Assembly: GCF_022532105.1 (NCBI RefSeq)
Contig: NZ_CP092832.1
Span: 1,827,001 to 1,891,000, forward strand
Source of the DNA: Flavobacterium sp. HJ-32-4
GTDB lineage: Bacteria; Bacteroidota; Bacteroidia; Flavobacteriales; Flavobacteriaceae
DNA: 64,000 nt
Direction: 5' to 3'
Made by a program: the position numbers and the translations under genes. A model generated the notes under the pieces. The model saw only the letters and a list, made by a program, of their open reading frames with translations. It was not told the origin of the DNA and made no database searches. Positions 53,379 through 63,844 of this stretch are shown in pieces. Position 1 is the first letter of the stretch. Each line of letters begins with the position of its first letter.

Positions 53379-53822
53379 ATGGAATTGATACTGAAACAAG
53401 ACGTACAGAACCTAGGGTTCAAAGACGATATCGTAACGGTGAAGCCAGGGTACGGCCGTAACTTCCTGATTCCACAGGGTTTCGCTACGCTCGCTACCGC
53501 TTCTGCCAAGAAAGTACATGCGGAGAACCTGAAGCAACGTGCCTTCAAGGAAGCCAAAATCGTAGAGGATGCGAAGAAGCAGGCCGAAGCGCTTAAGGCC
53601 CTTGAAATCAAAATCCTTGCGAAGGCAGGAGGCGACAAACTCTTCGGATCGGTTACAAACGCTGACATTGCGGAAGCGCTTGAAAAAGCCGGACAACCAG
53701 TTGATCGTAAATACATCACCAGTGGTATCGTGAAACGTACCGGTAAATACACCGCCAACGTTCGCCTTCACCGCGATGTAGTGGTGGAACTTGCTTACGA
53801 GATTATCGCTGAGCAAGCATAA
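53379..53822 (+). CDS. rplI: 50S ribosomal protein L9
   Basis: The 147-residue protein has the N-terminal L9 motif VQNLGFKDDIVTVKPGYGRN, the connecting helix rich in Lys and Ala, and a C-terminal RNA-binding domain. It ends the ribosomal unit; a terminator follows at 53878. Confidence 0.97.
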   Translation: MELILKQDVQNLGFKDDIVTVKPGYGRNFLIPQGFATLATASAKKVHAENLKQRAFKEAKIVEDAKKQAEALKALEIKILAKAGGDKLFGSVTNADIAEALEKAGQPVDRKYITSGIVKRTGKYTANVRLHRDVVVELAYEIIAEQA

Positions 53823-53877
53823 CACAGCAGGCAGTCGCGGTTTGCAGTAGGCAAATCGACACCCTCAGATAAAAACG

Positions 53878-53902
53878 CCCGGTTTTAGAACCGGGTTTTT
53901 TT
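53878..53902 (+). terminator. Terminator of the rpsF operon
   Basis: CCCGGTT-TTAG-AACCGGG followed by T7. Confidence 0.88.
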
Positions 53903-53987
53903 GTGCTTTATTTTAATCGGTAGCGAACTACCACCCCTACATCGCTGTTCACTGTCTACTGCTTACTGACTACTGCCTACTTTTAAA

Positions 53988-54128
53988 AGGGCCCCATCCG
54001 GCTGTCCGCTATAGCCCTCGCCCACCAGGCACTTCCGCCATCGGCCCGGCTGTGGCTTCCGCTGGTCGCCCCGCCGCACCGGGCGTCAGGCCTGCCAGGC
54101 TTCGGGGCTGCCGCTTCCATCCGGGGCA
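53988..54128. repeat. GC-rich palindromic element with GCTTCCGCTGGTCGC loop, copy 2
   Basis: An imperfect stem (GCCCGG at 54044 with CCGGGC at 54079, extended by TGTGG/CCGCA) encloses GCTTCCGCTGGTCGC (54055-54069). The loop matches that of the hairpin at 30759-30798 at all but one base, while the stems differ. Flanking direct repeats CCATCCGG are at 54007-54014 region and near 54118. Confidence 0.6.
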
Positions 54129-54131
54129 GTT

Positions 54132-54185
54132 TTGAGTAGGCAGTTCTTAGTAGGCAGTTGGCAGTTGCAGTGGGCAGTGGGTAGA
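54132..54185. repeat. Heptad repeat array (GTAGGCA type)
   Basis: Units run GTAGGCA, GTTCTTA, GTAGGCA, GTTGGCA, GTTGCA, GTGGGCA, GTGGGTA. Confidence 0.75.
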
Positions 54186-54279
54186 TTGGCGCCGGCACAT
54201 GAAATTCCAGGTTTTCGAACCAGTTATTTTATATCTGGTTTTTCTACGTAAACCGTCCGTCTACACTACCACTGCGACT

Positions 54280-54480
54280 GGTACTACTGAGACCGCGACT
54301 GCGACTGCGACTGCGACTGACGCCCCTCTAGCTCCGCATCCGGTTTTATATCCAACACAAATCGTCCCGCCTTGTACTTGCCCGTTATTCCTTCCAACCG
54401 TACCTTTGTCCCACCAACCACCAACCACCAACCACCGACCGCCGATCACTGACTACTGACTACTGACCCCTAACCCCTAA
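54280..54480. repeat. CGACTG hexamer run and heptad array (ACCAACC to CCTAACC)
   Basis: CGACTG hexamers occupy about 54284-54320. From 54408 units run ACCAACC (three), ACCGACC, GCCGATC, ACTGACT (two), ACTGACC, CCTAACC (two), up to the start of the next gene. Nothing else in 53823-54484 looks like a gene. Confidence 0.75.
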
Positions 54481-54484
54481 CCCC

Positions 54485-54958
54485 TTGAAATACGCCCGCC
54501 TCACCAAAGAACAATTTGAAGAACTTCATCCTGAATTCACCAATTTCCTTGCCGCGCAATCCATCGACAAAGACGAATGGGACCAGTTGAAAAAGGAGCA
54601 ACCTCATATTGCCGAGCAGGAATTGGACGTATTCTCCGACCTGATCTGGGAAGGCGTCCTAAACCGTGCCGAATACCTCGAACATTTCGGGAAGAATTAT
54701 GTGTTCTTTTTCCATTGTGGTGAGACGCACATCCATTCCATTATCCTCAAAACAGTGGGTATTGACGTCGACTTCCTCACCCGCGAAGGATTGCAGTTCC
54801 TCACCGACAACCTGTTTTCGGACCAAATCGAAATGAAAGTCGGTACTAAAGCCTATGATAACGACGACCGTAACCAAGCCATTTTCCAGTTGATCCAACA
54901 AGGGGCTTTCCTTAGCGATGGTAGCCGCTATCGGGACCTGAAGGAAATGATTGCGTAA
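54485..54958 (+). CDS. DUF6495 family protein
   Basis: The 157-residue protein starts with TTG at 54485 (KYARLTKEQFEELHPEFTNF), directly after the heptad array, as in the DUF6495 family of Flavobacteria. The middle contains YVFFFHCGETHIHSIILKTV, with His and Cys that might bind metal. No function is established. The heptad repeats reach the start codon, so the promoter must lie within or before them. Confidence 0.75.
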   Translation: MKYARLTKEQFEELHPEFTNFLAAQSIDKDEWDQLKKEQPHIAEQELDVFSDLIWEGVLNRAEYLEHFGKNYVFFFHCGETHIHSIILKTVGIDVDFLTREGLQFLTDNLFSDQIEMKVGTKAYDNDDRNQAIFQLIQQGAFLSDGSRYRDLKEMIA

Positions 54959-55066
54959 TTCAAACGCCGCTTTCCCGAGCCCGCCCGGTGCAAAATAGCA
55001 AATCCCGACATACGCTGGTTACGGCAAAACCACACATTTTCCAGAAATACGTCTCGTATTCCCGCT

Positions 55067-56035
55067 TTACTGCGCCTCAAAATACTCAAAGGCATCGATG
55101 ATATCAAGGTATACCCCGTCGAAGCCTGCACCAAGAATCTTATCGAGGTACGAGTCATTGCCTTTGTAAATGATATTCTGCCAATCGGCGTTCCAGTATT
55201 GCACTTTGTAGTTCCCGGGCCAGTCGGGGTTTTCTGATTCCAGCCAGTCCGGTCGGTTGCTGTCCCATCCGTCTTGCCAGTAGTAGCGGTAGTCCTCGGC
55301 TTCACCGATTGACATATAACAAATCAATAGCCGTTGCCCGCCGTTCGCCTTGAAACGAAGTTCGTTGAGGTCGGCAGGTGTGAGCGCCGTATTTTCGAAG
55401 AAAAGATCGAGAATGACCGCGTCGTAGTTCGTGGCTTTTACCTCATTAAGGAAGTCAGCTTTGGATGCAAACTGTGGATTGATAAAGAACAGAAAGTTTC
55501 TTGCCTCCGAAAGTTGTGTGACGTCAGCAGTGTTTTCATTATGCGGCGGATCGGACGGGATCGCGTCGAGATTGCGATACGGCTCCGCGAAACCCACGTA
55601 TCCGGCGGCATCGTTCTGAAGATAGGAGTCGGCCATTTTTGAGGGGGTCGAAGCATAGTCAATGACCAGTATCGTTTTTCCCTGTCCTTTGGCGATGTTC
55701 AGGTAGTTGCGGAGATAGCCCGTCGTGGCGACCGGTGTGGCGCTGTCATCGCTGTCATAGCCGTAGAAAAGGTCCTCCTGGCCGTTACCGTCGATGGCGT
55801 TGAGGTAAGAAAGCGACGGCGCGGCAGGTCCATCGTTCGAAGTGCTGACCAGTTCGATGCCATTCTGCGGGATAACCATAAAACCCGGATGTTCTGATTT
55901 GGCCTTTTCGCTGATACCGATCACCAGGTTGCGCATCTCCTGGCGGAAGTCGCGTATGGGCGTGGAACCACCATCGCGGTCGGTTCCGCAGGCCACTGCC
56001 AGGAATGCAAAAGAGAAGAATGCGACGCGTTTCAT
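55067..56035 (-). CDS. Endo-alpha-1,4-polygalactosaminidase-like lipoprotein (GH114-related)
   Basis: The ATG at 56035 gives a lipoprotein (MKRVAFFSFAFLAVAC); a -7 box at 56069-56076 would lie inside the longer 334-residue frame, so the shorter start is preferred. The 322-residue protein has the barrel features of the GH114/TM1410-like family: ILVIDYASTP, YDAVILDLFFEN, LLICYMSIGEAEDYRYYW, and FDGVYLDIIDAFEYF. Acidic residues in AVILDLF and DGVYLDIID are catalytic candidates. Substrate may be a galactosamine-containing exopolysaccharide, which is inferred from the family. Confidence 0.82.
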   Translation of the reverse strand: MKRVAFFSFAFLAVACGTDRDGGSTPIRDFRQEMRNLVIGISEKAKSEHPGFMVIPQNGIELVSTSNDGPAAPSLSYLNAIDGNGQEDLFYGYDSDDSATPVATTGYLRNYLNIAKGQGKTILVIDYASTPSKMADSYLQNDAAGYVGFAEPYRNLDAIPSDPPHNENTADVTQLSEARNFLFFINPQFASKADFLNEVKATNYDAVILDLFFENTALTPADLNELRFKANGGQRLLICYMSIGEAEDYRYYWQDGWDSNRPDWLESENPDWPGNYKVQYWNADWQNIIYKGNDSYLDKILGAGFDGVYLDIIDAFEYFEAQ

Positions 56036-56037
56036 GA

Positions 56038-58158
<2,121 letters not shown>

Positions 58159-58164
58159 AAGCGT

Positions 58165-58201
58165 CCAGACCTCAAAGGTTTTTAAAACCTTTGAGGTCTG
58201 G
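58165..58201. repeat. 18-bp perfect palindrome (AAGGTTTTTAAAACCTT core), copy 2
   Basis: CCAGACCTCAAAGGTTTT-T-AAAACCTTTGAGGTCTGG. It lies between the convergent ligA and metallophosphatase genes. Compare 51676-51706. Confidence 0.75.
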
Positions 58202-58266
58202 CCCAAAGCTAACTATCGCAGGTTAAACCCCATTACGGCTTTCCCGCATATTTTGTTAAAGGTAAC

Positions 58267-59175
58267 TTACACATTGATCACCCGCGACACATTCCTGCGG
58301 TCTTTCCCCTTTTCAAAGTAGAAGTCAACCCGTCCCAGGTTGACGCCATAACATCCCACCTGATTTACGATGACGTCCTGACCGTCGAGGTTCTTCACAA
58401 TCGTGGGTTTGTCGAGGAACGTATGCGTGTGGCCGCCGATAATGAGGTCAATATCGCGTGTTTTAGCGGCGAGGGTCATATCGCAGACTTTATCCGGATC
58501 GTTTTTATAGGCATAGCCGATATGCGAGAGCGCAATGACAAGGTCGCAGCCCTCGTCGTGTTTGAGCGTGCGGGCCATATCGGTCGCGATTTCAATCGGA
58601 TCCCGATACACGGTTTCTTTATAATTCCGTGGGTCCACCAGTCCTTTCAACTCTACGCCTAATCCGAAGATGCCCACTTTTACGCCTGTTTTCCGGAAAA
58701 TGCGATAGGGTTTTACAATGCCGTCCAGCACGGTGTTGCTGAAATCGTAATTCGCGGAGACAAAGCCGAATTTTGCATGGGGGAGTTGTTTGTAGAACCC
58801 TTCGATCCCGTTGTCAAAATCGTGGTTGCCCAGTGTGGCGAGGTCGTAGCCCAACATCGACATGAGTTTCATTTCCAACTCGCCCCCATAGTAATTGAAA
58901 TAGGGCGTTCCCTGAAAAATGTCACCCGCATCCAGCAAAAGCACATTGTCGTTTTCCCGTCGTATGGCTTCAATGATAGCGGCCCGTCGCGATACGCCGC
59001 CCATATTCGGGTTTTTGGGATCGTTGGCAGGCAGCGGGTCTACATGGCTATGGACGTCATTCGTATGCAGTACCGTCAGGTGAATGCCCTTGTCAGGCGC
59101 AAACGACATAAGTCCGGACCCGGCAATCACTACCGATGCCGCCGCTGATTTCTGTATGAATTCACGCCTTTGCAT
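58267..59175 (-). CDS. Tat-exported metallophosphatase (5'-nucleotidase catalytic part)
   Basis: The 302-residue protein has a twin-arginine signal (QRREFIQKSAAASVVIAGSG). The calcineurin-like metal-site motifs are LHTNDVHSH, LDAGDIFQG, LGNHDFDNG, ALSHIG and GGHTHTF. It corresponds to the catalytic domain of 5'-nucleotidase/UshA proteins. The C-terminal substrate-binding domain is encoded by the neighbouring gene upstream, which shares one base (TAATG). Confidence 0.92.
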   Translation of the reverse strand: MQRREFIQKSAAASVVIAGSGLMSFAPDKGIHLTVLHTNDVHSHVDPLPANDPKNPNMGGVSRRAAIIEAIRRENDNVLLLDAGDIFQGTPYFNYYGGELEMKLMSMLGYDLATLGNHDFDNGIEGFYKQLPHAKFGFVSANYDFSNTVLDGIVKPYRIFRKTGVKVGIFGLGVELKGLVDPRNYKETVYRDPIEIATDMARTLKHDEGCDLVIALSHIGYAYKNDPDKVCDMTLAAKTRDIDLIIGGHTHTFLDKPTIVKNLDGQDVIVNQVGCYGVNLGRVDFYFEKGKDRRNVSRVINV

Positions 59176-59954
59176 TATTTTTCTACTGTTATACGGGGTT
59201 CGTATCGGGTTTTCAGCGTTCGGCTCTTACGGAAATAATCGATCAACACATCCCGTAATTTGTAATCGAGCGTCAGGGTGGGTTGGCCCTGGAAGAAGAC
59301 CATATTGTCGCCGCCGTTCGAAAGATAGTCGGAAGTCAATACATGGTAGGATGCGTTTTCCTGTATGGGAACGCCGTGAATGGCAATGTTCTCCGCTTTC
59401 CCTGAACTATTGATAGTAAACGAGAGTCCGGATAATGGATGCGGTTTCTTTTCCCGGATGATATAGTCTACCAGTTCTTTAACGGCTGCTGTCGGCATCG
59501 TGACCACCACCAGGCTGTTTTCAAAAGGCATGACTTCAAATACGGATCCAACTGTTACGTTTCCTTTTCCGATGCTGGCACGGATACCCCCATGGTTCAG
59601 AAGGCAAAAGTCGAGGTGGCCACCGGTTCGTTTCACGAAGACACTATCACCCTGCGCCATCGAAGCGTCTGCCATCAGGCAACCGATGTTGGTCTGCCAT
59701 TCACCGGTCATTTTTTCAAGTGGTTCCGGAGCGACGGCGAGAACGGTTGCAAGGTCTTTTTCCATCGAGGCCCGGTACGGTTGGATCGTCGCTTCAAGTG
59801 AAGCGGGTGCGCCTGCCGTTTCTGTCACCGGAAGACGCTTGCCTTCGATCAGGGTGGGATGGTAGACCGATTGGCAACCCCAGAAGACAAGTATTGTTAA
59901 GAATAAAACAAAAAGTTTCGGGGAAACCTGATGTTTTTTTAGTTTTACCGCCAT
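59175..59954 (-). CDS. 5'-nucleotidase C-terminal domain lipoprotein
   Basis: The 259-residue lipoprotein (LFVLFLTILVFWGC) consists of the UshA-type C-terminal domain: GNVTVGSVFEVMPFENSLVV, LLNHGGIRASI, YHVLTSDYLSNGGDNM. It lacks the catalytic metal domain, which is on the following gene product. I infer that the two associate in the periplasm to hydrolyse nucleotides, with translational coupling keeping them in balance. Confidence 0.9.
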   Translation of the reverse strand: MAVKLKKHQVSPKLFVLFLTILVFWGCQSVYHPTLIEGKRLPVTETAGAPASLEATIQPYRASMEKDLATVLAVAPEPLEKMTGEWQTNIGCLMADASMAQGDSVFVKRTGGHLDFCLLNHGGIRASIGKGNVTVGSVFEVMPFENSLVVVTMPTAAVKELVDYIIREKKPHPLSGLSFTINSSGKAENIAIHGVPIQENASYHVLTSDYLSNGGDNMVFFQGQPTLTLDYKLRDVLIDYFRKSRTLKTRYEPRITVEK

Positions 59955-59972
59955 TTGACGCTAGGGAATCTA

Positions 59973-59980
59973 TACATTTG
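59973..59980 (+). promoter_or_regulatory. -7 promoter element before the DUF6913-dapA unit
   Basis: TACATTTG, 18 bases before the start codon at 59999. The nearest TTTG upstream is only 15 bases away, so the -33 box is poor. Confidence 0.4.
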
Positions 59981-59998
59981 TAATAAGGTAAAAGTAGT

Positions 59999-60517
59999 AT
60001 GTTTTTACGTTTTTTGAAGGAGTTTTTCTTAAAAAGAAAGTTAAAAAACAGCTTTGCCAACGTAAAGCCAGAGCGGGTTTCGGGCGCTATTCGAAGCGTG
60101 GGTCTGCTACTCGACGAGAGCTATCTCGAATCACGTGAGGCCGTACTGGATGAATTAGTGGCTAACGGCATCGAGCGTGACACGATCCAGGTGCTTGCCT
60201 TCCGCGACCGCATCCGCAAGCAGGAAACGTTCGACTATCCGGTGTTTGGATGGAAGGATATCAGTTGGTCAGGGGCGATACTAAAACAGGATGTCATGAC
60301 GTTTTCCGGGCAACCGTTCGATCTTTTGGTAAGTTACTACGATATAGAGAAAACGCCGCTGATGCTGGTGACGCAACAGTCAAAGGCTGCTTTCAAGGCC
60401 GGTTTCTCAACCGTTGACAAGCGACTGAACCACCTGACCATAACCACGGTCGCCGAGAACCACTCTGTTTTCGTGGCCGAATTATTTCGATACTTGAAAA
60501 TACTCCAGAAAATATGA
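59999..60517 (+). CDS. DUF6913 family protein
   Basis: The 172-residue protein has a basic N-terminus ([14 protein letters not shown]) and a compact alpha/beta domain ([37 protein letters not shown]). No catalytic residues are obvious. In Flavobacteria this family commonly lies directly before dapA, as here, with a 4-base overlap (ATGA). Function unknown. Confidence 0.8.
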   Translation: MFLRFLKEFFLKRKLKNSFANVKPERVSGAIRSVGLLLDESYLESREAVLDELVANGIERDTIQVLAFRDRIRKQETFDYPVFGWKDISWSGAILKQDVMTFSGQPFDLLVSYYDIEKTPLMLVTQQSKAAFKAGFSTVDKRLNHLTITTVAENHSVFVAELFRYLKILQKI

Positions 60518-61416
60518 ACCGTTCCGTTTTTGTGGGCACCGGCGTAGCGTTGGTGACACCCTTTCGCGCCGATCTTTCCGTCGATACCGAAGCACTGACG
60601 CGCATTGTCGATTTCGTGACCGAAGGAGGCATCGACTACCTCGTTGTTCTCGGTACAACCGGAGAACCGGCTACGTTGACCGCCCAGGAAAAAGAACTGG
60701 TGATTACGACCATCATCGAGGCCAATAAAGGACGTCTTCCGTTGGTATTGGGTATCGGTGGCAACCATACCGCAGCGTTGGTCCACGAACTTCAAACCCG
60801 CGATCTCTCTGCCTTCAGTGCGGTGCTTTCGGTTTCACCTTATTATAATAAACCCACCCAGGAAGGTATCTACCAGCATTTCAGTGCCATAGCGAAAGCG
60901 TCGCCGCTGCCGGTGATTCTTTATAATGTGCCGTCGCGCACCGGCAGCAATATGTTGCCTTCGACCGTGTTGCGGATCGCGCGGGATTTTTCCAATGTCA
61001 TCGGCGTGAAGGAAGCGGCGGGTGATATTGTACAGGCGATGACGCTGATTAAAAATAAGCCAGCTGATTTCCTTGTTATTTCGGGGGATGATATGCTGAC
61101 CGTACCGATGACGCTGGCTGGCGGATCAGGCGTGATTTCGGTTATTGGTGAAGGATTCCCACGAGAGTTTTCCGAAATGGTACGCCTTGCCCTTGATCGT
61201 AAAGTCGACGAAGCGTATGCCCTGCATTACCGCCTTTCCGACGCCATCGACATGATCTTCGAACAGGGAAGTCCTGCCGGAATCAAAGAAATCCACAAAA
61301 AGCTTGGCCTATCCGGAAATGCAGTGCGTCTTCCGTTGGTGAACGTCGATCAGAACCTCGCATCACGGCTTCACGCCGCGGTTGACGAACTGGCGGCTGT
61401 TCCGTCGCGGTCGTAG
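60514..61416 (+). CDS. dapA: 4-hydroxy-tetrahydrodipicolinate synthase
   Basis: The 300-residue protein has the DapA motifs [18 protein letters not shown] and the Schiff-base lysine K166 in [10 protein letters not shown], with YYNKPTQEG containing the catalytic Tyr. It condenses pyruvate with aspartate semialdehyde for lysine and cell-wall diaminopimelate. Confidence 0.96.
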   Translation: MNRSVFVGTGVALVTPFRADLSVDTEALTRIVDFVTEGGIDYLVVLGTTGEPATLTAQEKELVITTIIEANKGRLPLVLGIGGNHTAALVHELQTRDLSAFSAVLSVSPYYNKPTQEGIYQHFSAIAKASPLPVILYNVPSRTGSNMLPSTVLRIARDFSNVIGVKEAAGDIVQAMTLIKNKPADFLVISGDDMLTVPMTLAGGSGVISVIGEGFPREFSEMVRLALDRKVDEAYALHYRLSDAIDMIFEQGSPAGIKEIHKKLGLSGNAVRLPLVNVDQNLASRLHAAVDELAAVPSRS

Positions 61417-61429
61417 TCCAAAAAATTGT

Positions 61430-61459
61430 TTTGTAGTCTGTGATTAATAACTAAATTTG
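61430..61459 (+). promoter_or_regulatory. Promoter of the bamD-rpoZ-coaBC unit
   Basis: TTTG (61430-61433), an 18-base spacer and TAAATTTG (61452-61459), a full match to the Bacteroidota consensus. Confidence 0.7.
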
Positions 61460-61508
61460 CCGTCTGGTTTTTGGGGAACTTTTAGTTCGCCCACATCCGG
61501 TTTTGCCC

Positions 61509-62303
61509 ATGAAAAAACTCATTGCGTTACTTATTGTCTTGACGGTGCTGACTTCCTGTAGTCCGTATCAAAAAGCGCTTAAATCCGAGGATATTGCCTT
61601 CAAGTACGAAGTGGCTACGTCCATGTACGAAAAGGGTAAATGGGACAAAGCCATCCGGTTGTTCGAGCAGATCGCCCCGTCCTACCAGGGAAAACCCCAG
61701 GCCGAGAAACTGTTTTACATGTATTCGAAGTCGTTCTTCAACTCAAAACAGTACTATTCTGCAGGCTACCAGTTCGATAAGTTTGTAAGCAGCTATCCAA
61801 GAAGCGAAAAAGTAGAGGAGGCCGCCTTCCTTTCCGCAAAGAGCTATTCGATGTTGTCGCCCCGCTACAGCCTTGACCAGGTGGATACGTATAAAGCGAT
61901 TGACAAGCTACAGGCGTTCATCGACAACTATCCGAATTCAGAGTTCATGCGTGACGCCAATGCCATTGCGAAGGAACTGCGCGAAAAACTTGAGAAGAAG
62001 AGCTTCGAAGTGGCGCGCCAGTACAATACCATCATGGACTATAAGGCAGCTCTTGTAGCGCTTGATAATTTCATACAGGATTACCCGGGAACGCCTTACA
62101 AGGAAGAAGCCTTGTATTACCGTCTCGATTCGGCCTATAACCTGGCCATCAATAGTATTACGTCTAAAATGCAGGAGCGTCTTGTAGCCGCAAAAGCGGC
62201 CTACAATGCGTTGATAAAGTTCAAAGCCGATACCAAATACCGTAGCGAAGCGGATGACATGCTTGCGCGGATTGAAACTGATTTAAAACAATTTTCTAAA
62301 TAA
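61509..62303 (+). CDS. bamD: Outer membrane assembly lipoprotein BamD
   Basis: The ATG at 61509 gives a 264-residue lipoprotein (LIALLIVLTVLTSC). TPR-like helices are clear: YEKGKWDKAIRLFEQIAPSY, YSAGYQFDKFVSSYPRSEK, LQAFIDNYPNSEF. In the BAM complex BamD helps insert beta-barrel proteins into the outer membrane. It is followed after 9 bases by rpoZ. Confidence 0.94.
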   Translation: MKKLIALLIVLTVLTSCSPYQKALKSEDIAFKYEVATSMYEKGKWDKAIRLFEQIAPSYQGKPQAEKLFYMYSKSFFNSKQYYSAGYQFDKFVSSYPRSEKVEEAAFLSAKSYSMLSPRYSLDQVDTYKAIDKLQAFIDNYPNSEFMRDANAIAKELREKLEKKSFEVARQYNTIMDYKAALVALDNFIQDYPGTPYKEEALYYRLDSAYNLAINSITSKMQERLVAAKAAYNALIKFKADTKYRSEADDMLARIETDLKQFSK

Positions 62304-62312
62304 GAGAGCATC

Positions 62313-62630
62313 ATGGATCTTAAGAAAACCAATGCGCCGGTCAATACGGTAACGTATAACAAGAGCGTGATCGAGAAGCCGACTGGAAACGTGTACGAAG
62401 CCATTACCATCATGGCAAAGCGTGCCAACCAGATCAATGCTGAGATCAAGAAAGAGCTGACCGAGAAATTGGAAGAGTTTGCGACCTATAACGACAGCCT
62501 CGAAGAAATCTTCGAAAACAAAGAGCAGATCGAAGTGTCGAAATTCTACGAAAAGCTACCAAAGCCGCATGCACTTGCGGTTCAGGAATGGATTGACGGT
62601 AAGATTTACTACCGGGATACCACTAAATAA
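62313..62630 (+). CDS. rpoZ: RNA polymerase omega subunit, Bacteroidota type
   Basis: The 105-residue protein has the Bacteroidota omega features: NTVTYNKSVIEKPTGNVYEA, MAKRANQINAEIKKEL and a C-terminal FYEKLPKPHALAVQEW. The order bamD-rpoZ-coaBC is typical of Flavobacteria. It helps assemble the RNA polymerase core. Confidence 0.92.
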   Translation: MDLKKTNAPVNTVTYNKSVIEKPTGNVYEAITIMAKRANQINAEIKKELTEKLEEFATYNDSLEEIFENKEQIEVSKFYEKLPKPHALAVQEWIDGKIYYRDTTK

Positions 62631-62632
62631 AG

Positions 62633-63844
62633 ATGTCGGTTTTACGCGGTAGGAATATCATACTGGGCGTGTCCGGTGGAATCGCCGCGTATAAAACGGC
62701 GCCCCTGGTGCGACTTCTCGTGAAAGCGGGAGCGCAGGTCAGGGTTGTCATGACACCAGCGGCGCGCGATTTCGTGACGCCGCTTACGCTTTCTACCCTG
62801 TCCAAACATCCGGTCTATTCCGATTTCTACGACCAGGAAGACCCCGGTGCCGGCTGGCACAACCACGTCGAATTGGGCCTTTGGGGTGACCTCATGTTGG
62901 TCGCACCCGCCACAGCCAATACCCTCTCCAAAATGGCGAACGGCAACTGCGATAACTTGTTGCTGGCCGTCTACCTGTCGGCCAAATGTCCGATATACGT
63001 CGCGCCCGCCATGGACCTTGACATGTACCGTCATCCGTCGACGCTTGAGAGCTTTACCGCCCTCGGGCGATTTGGCGTAACGATTATCCCGGCCGAAAGC
63101 GGGGAATTGGCAAGTGGACTGCAGGGTGAGGGACGAATGGCAGAACCTGAAAATATCGTGTCCTTTTTGGAACGCGATATCGAAGGAAAATTGCCCCTTC
63201 GCGGAAAGAAAGTGCTCGTTACGGCAGGTCCTACATACGAAGCGATCGACCCCGTACGTTTTATAGGAAACCATGCATCCGGAAAAATGGGATACGACAT
63301 CGCCGCCAGCGCCCTGAAACAAGGGGCACACGTTACCTTGGTATCGGGTCCGACCCACCTTTCGATGACGCATCCACAACTCAATTTAGTGCGGGTGACG
63401 TCCGCCCGACAGATGTACGAAGCCTGTAGTGAGGCGTTTCCGTCCGCGGATGTCTTCATTGCTGCCGCTGCCGTCGCCGACTACCGGCCAAAATTTCCGG
63501 CTGACAGTAAGATCAAAAAGGCGGGTGATACGTTGTCAATAGAACTTGAGAAAACCGACGATATCCTGGCATCATTGGGCCGTCGTAAGGAACAGCAGTT
63601 CGTCATCGGATTTGCCCTTGAAACCGACAACGAAATCGAACACGCCAAGCAGAAAATCCAAAAGAAAAACCTCGACCTTATCGTGCTTAATTCGCTTCGC
63701 GACGAAGGGGCCGGATTTGGAAAACCCACCAATAAAGTTACCTTTATTGACGCCGACTTCCGAATCGAAGCGATGGAACTGAAATCCAAAGAAGAGGTGG
63801 CCGACGATATAGTAGAAAAGGTAATACAACATTTCCATGCGTAA
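62633..63844 (+). CDS. coaBC: Bifunctional phosphopantothenoylcysteine decarboxylase/ligase
   Basis: The 403-residue protein has the FMN flavoprotein decarboxylase half (GVSGGIAAYKTAPLVRLL, the HNHVELG segment, APATANTLSKMANG, APAMDLDMY) and the CTP-dependent ligase half (VTAGPTYEAIDPVRFIGN, FIAAAAVADYRP, KKNLDLIVLNSL). It performs two steps of coenzyme A synthesis. It overlaps the next gene by 8 bases. Confidence 0.97.
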   Translation: MSVLRGRNIILGVSGGIAAYKTAPLVRLLVKAGAQVRVVMTPAARDFVTPLTLSTLSKHPVYSDFYDQEDPGAGWHNHVELGLWGDLMLVAPATANTLSKMANGNCDNLLLAVYLSAKCPIYVAPAMDLDMYRHPSTLESFTALGRFGVTIIPAESGELASGLQGEGRMAEPENIVSFLERDIEGKLPLRGKKVLVTAGPTYEAIDPVRFIGNHASGKMGYDIAASALKQGAHVTLVSGPTHLSMTHPQLNLVRVTSARQMYEACSEAFPSADVFIAAAAVADYRPKFPADSKIKKAGDTLSIELEKTDDILASLGRRKEQQFVIGFALETDNEIEHAKQKIQKKNLDLIVLNSLRDEGAGFGKPTNKVTFIDADFRIEAMELKSKEEVADDIVEKVIQHFHA

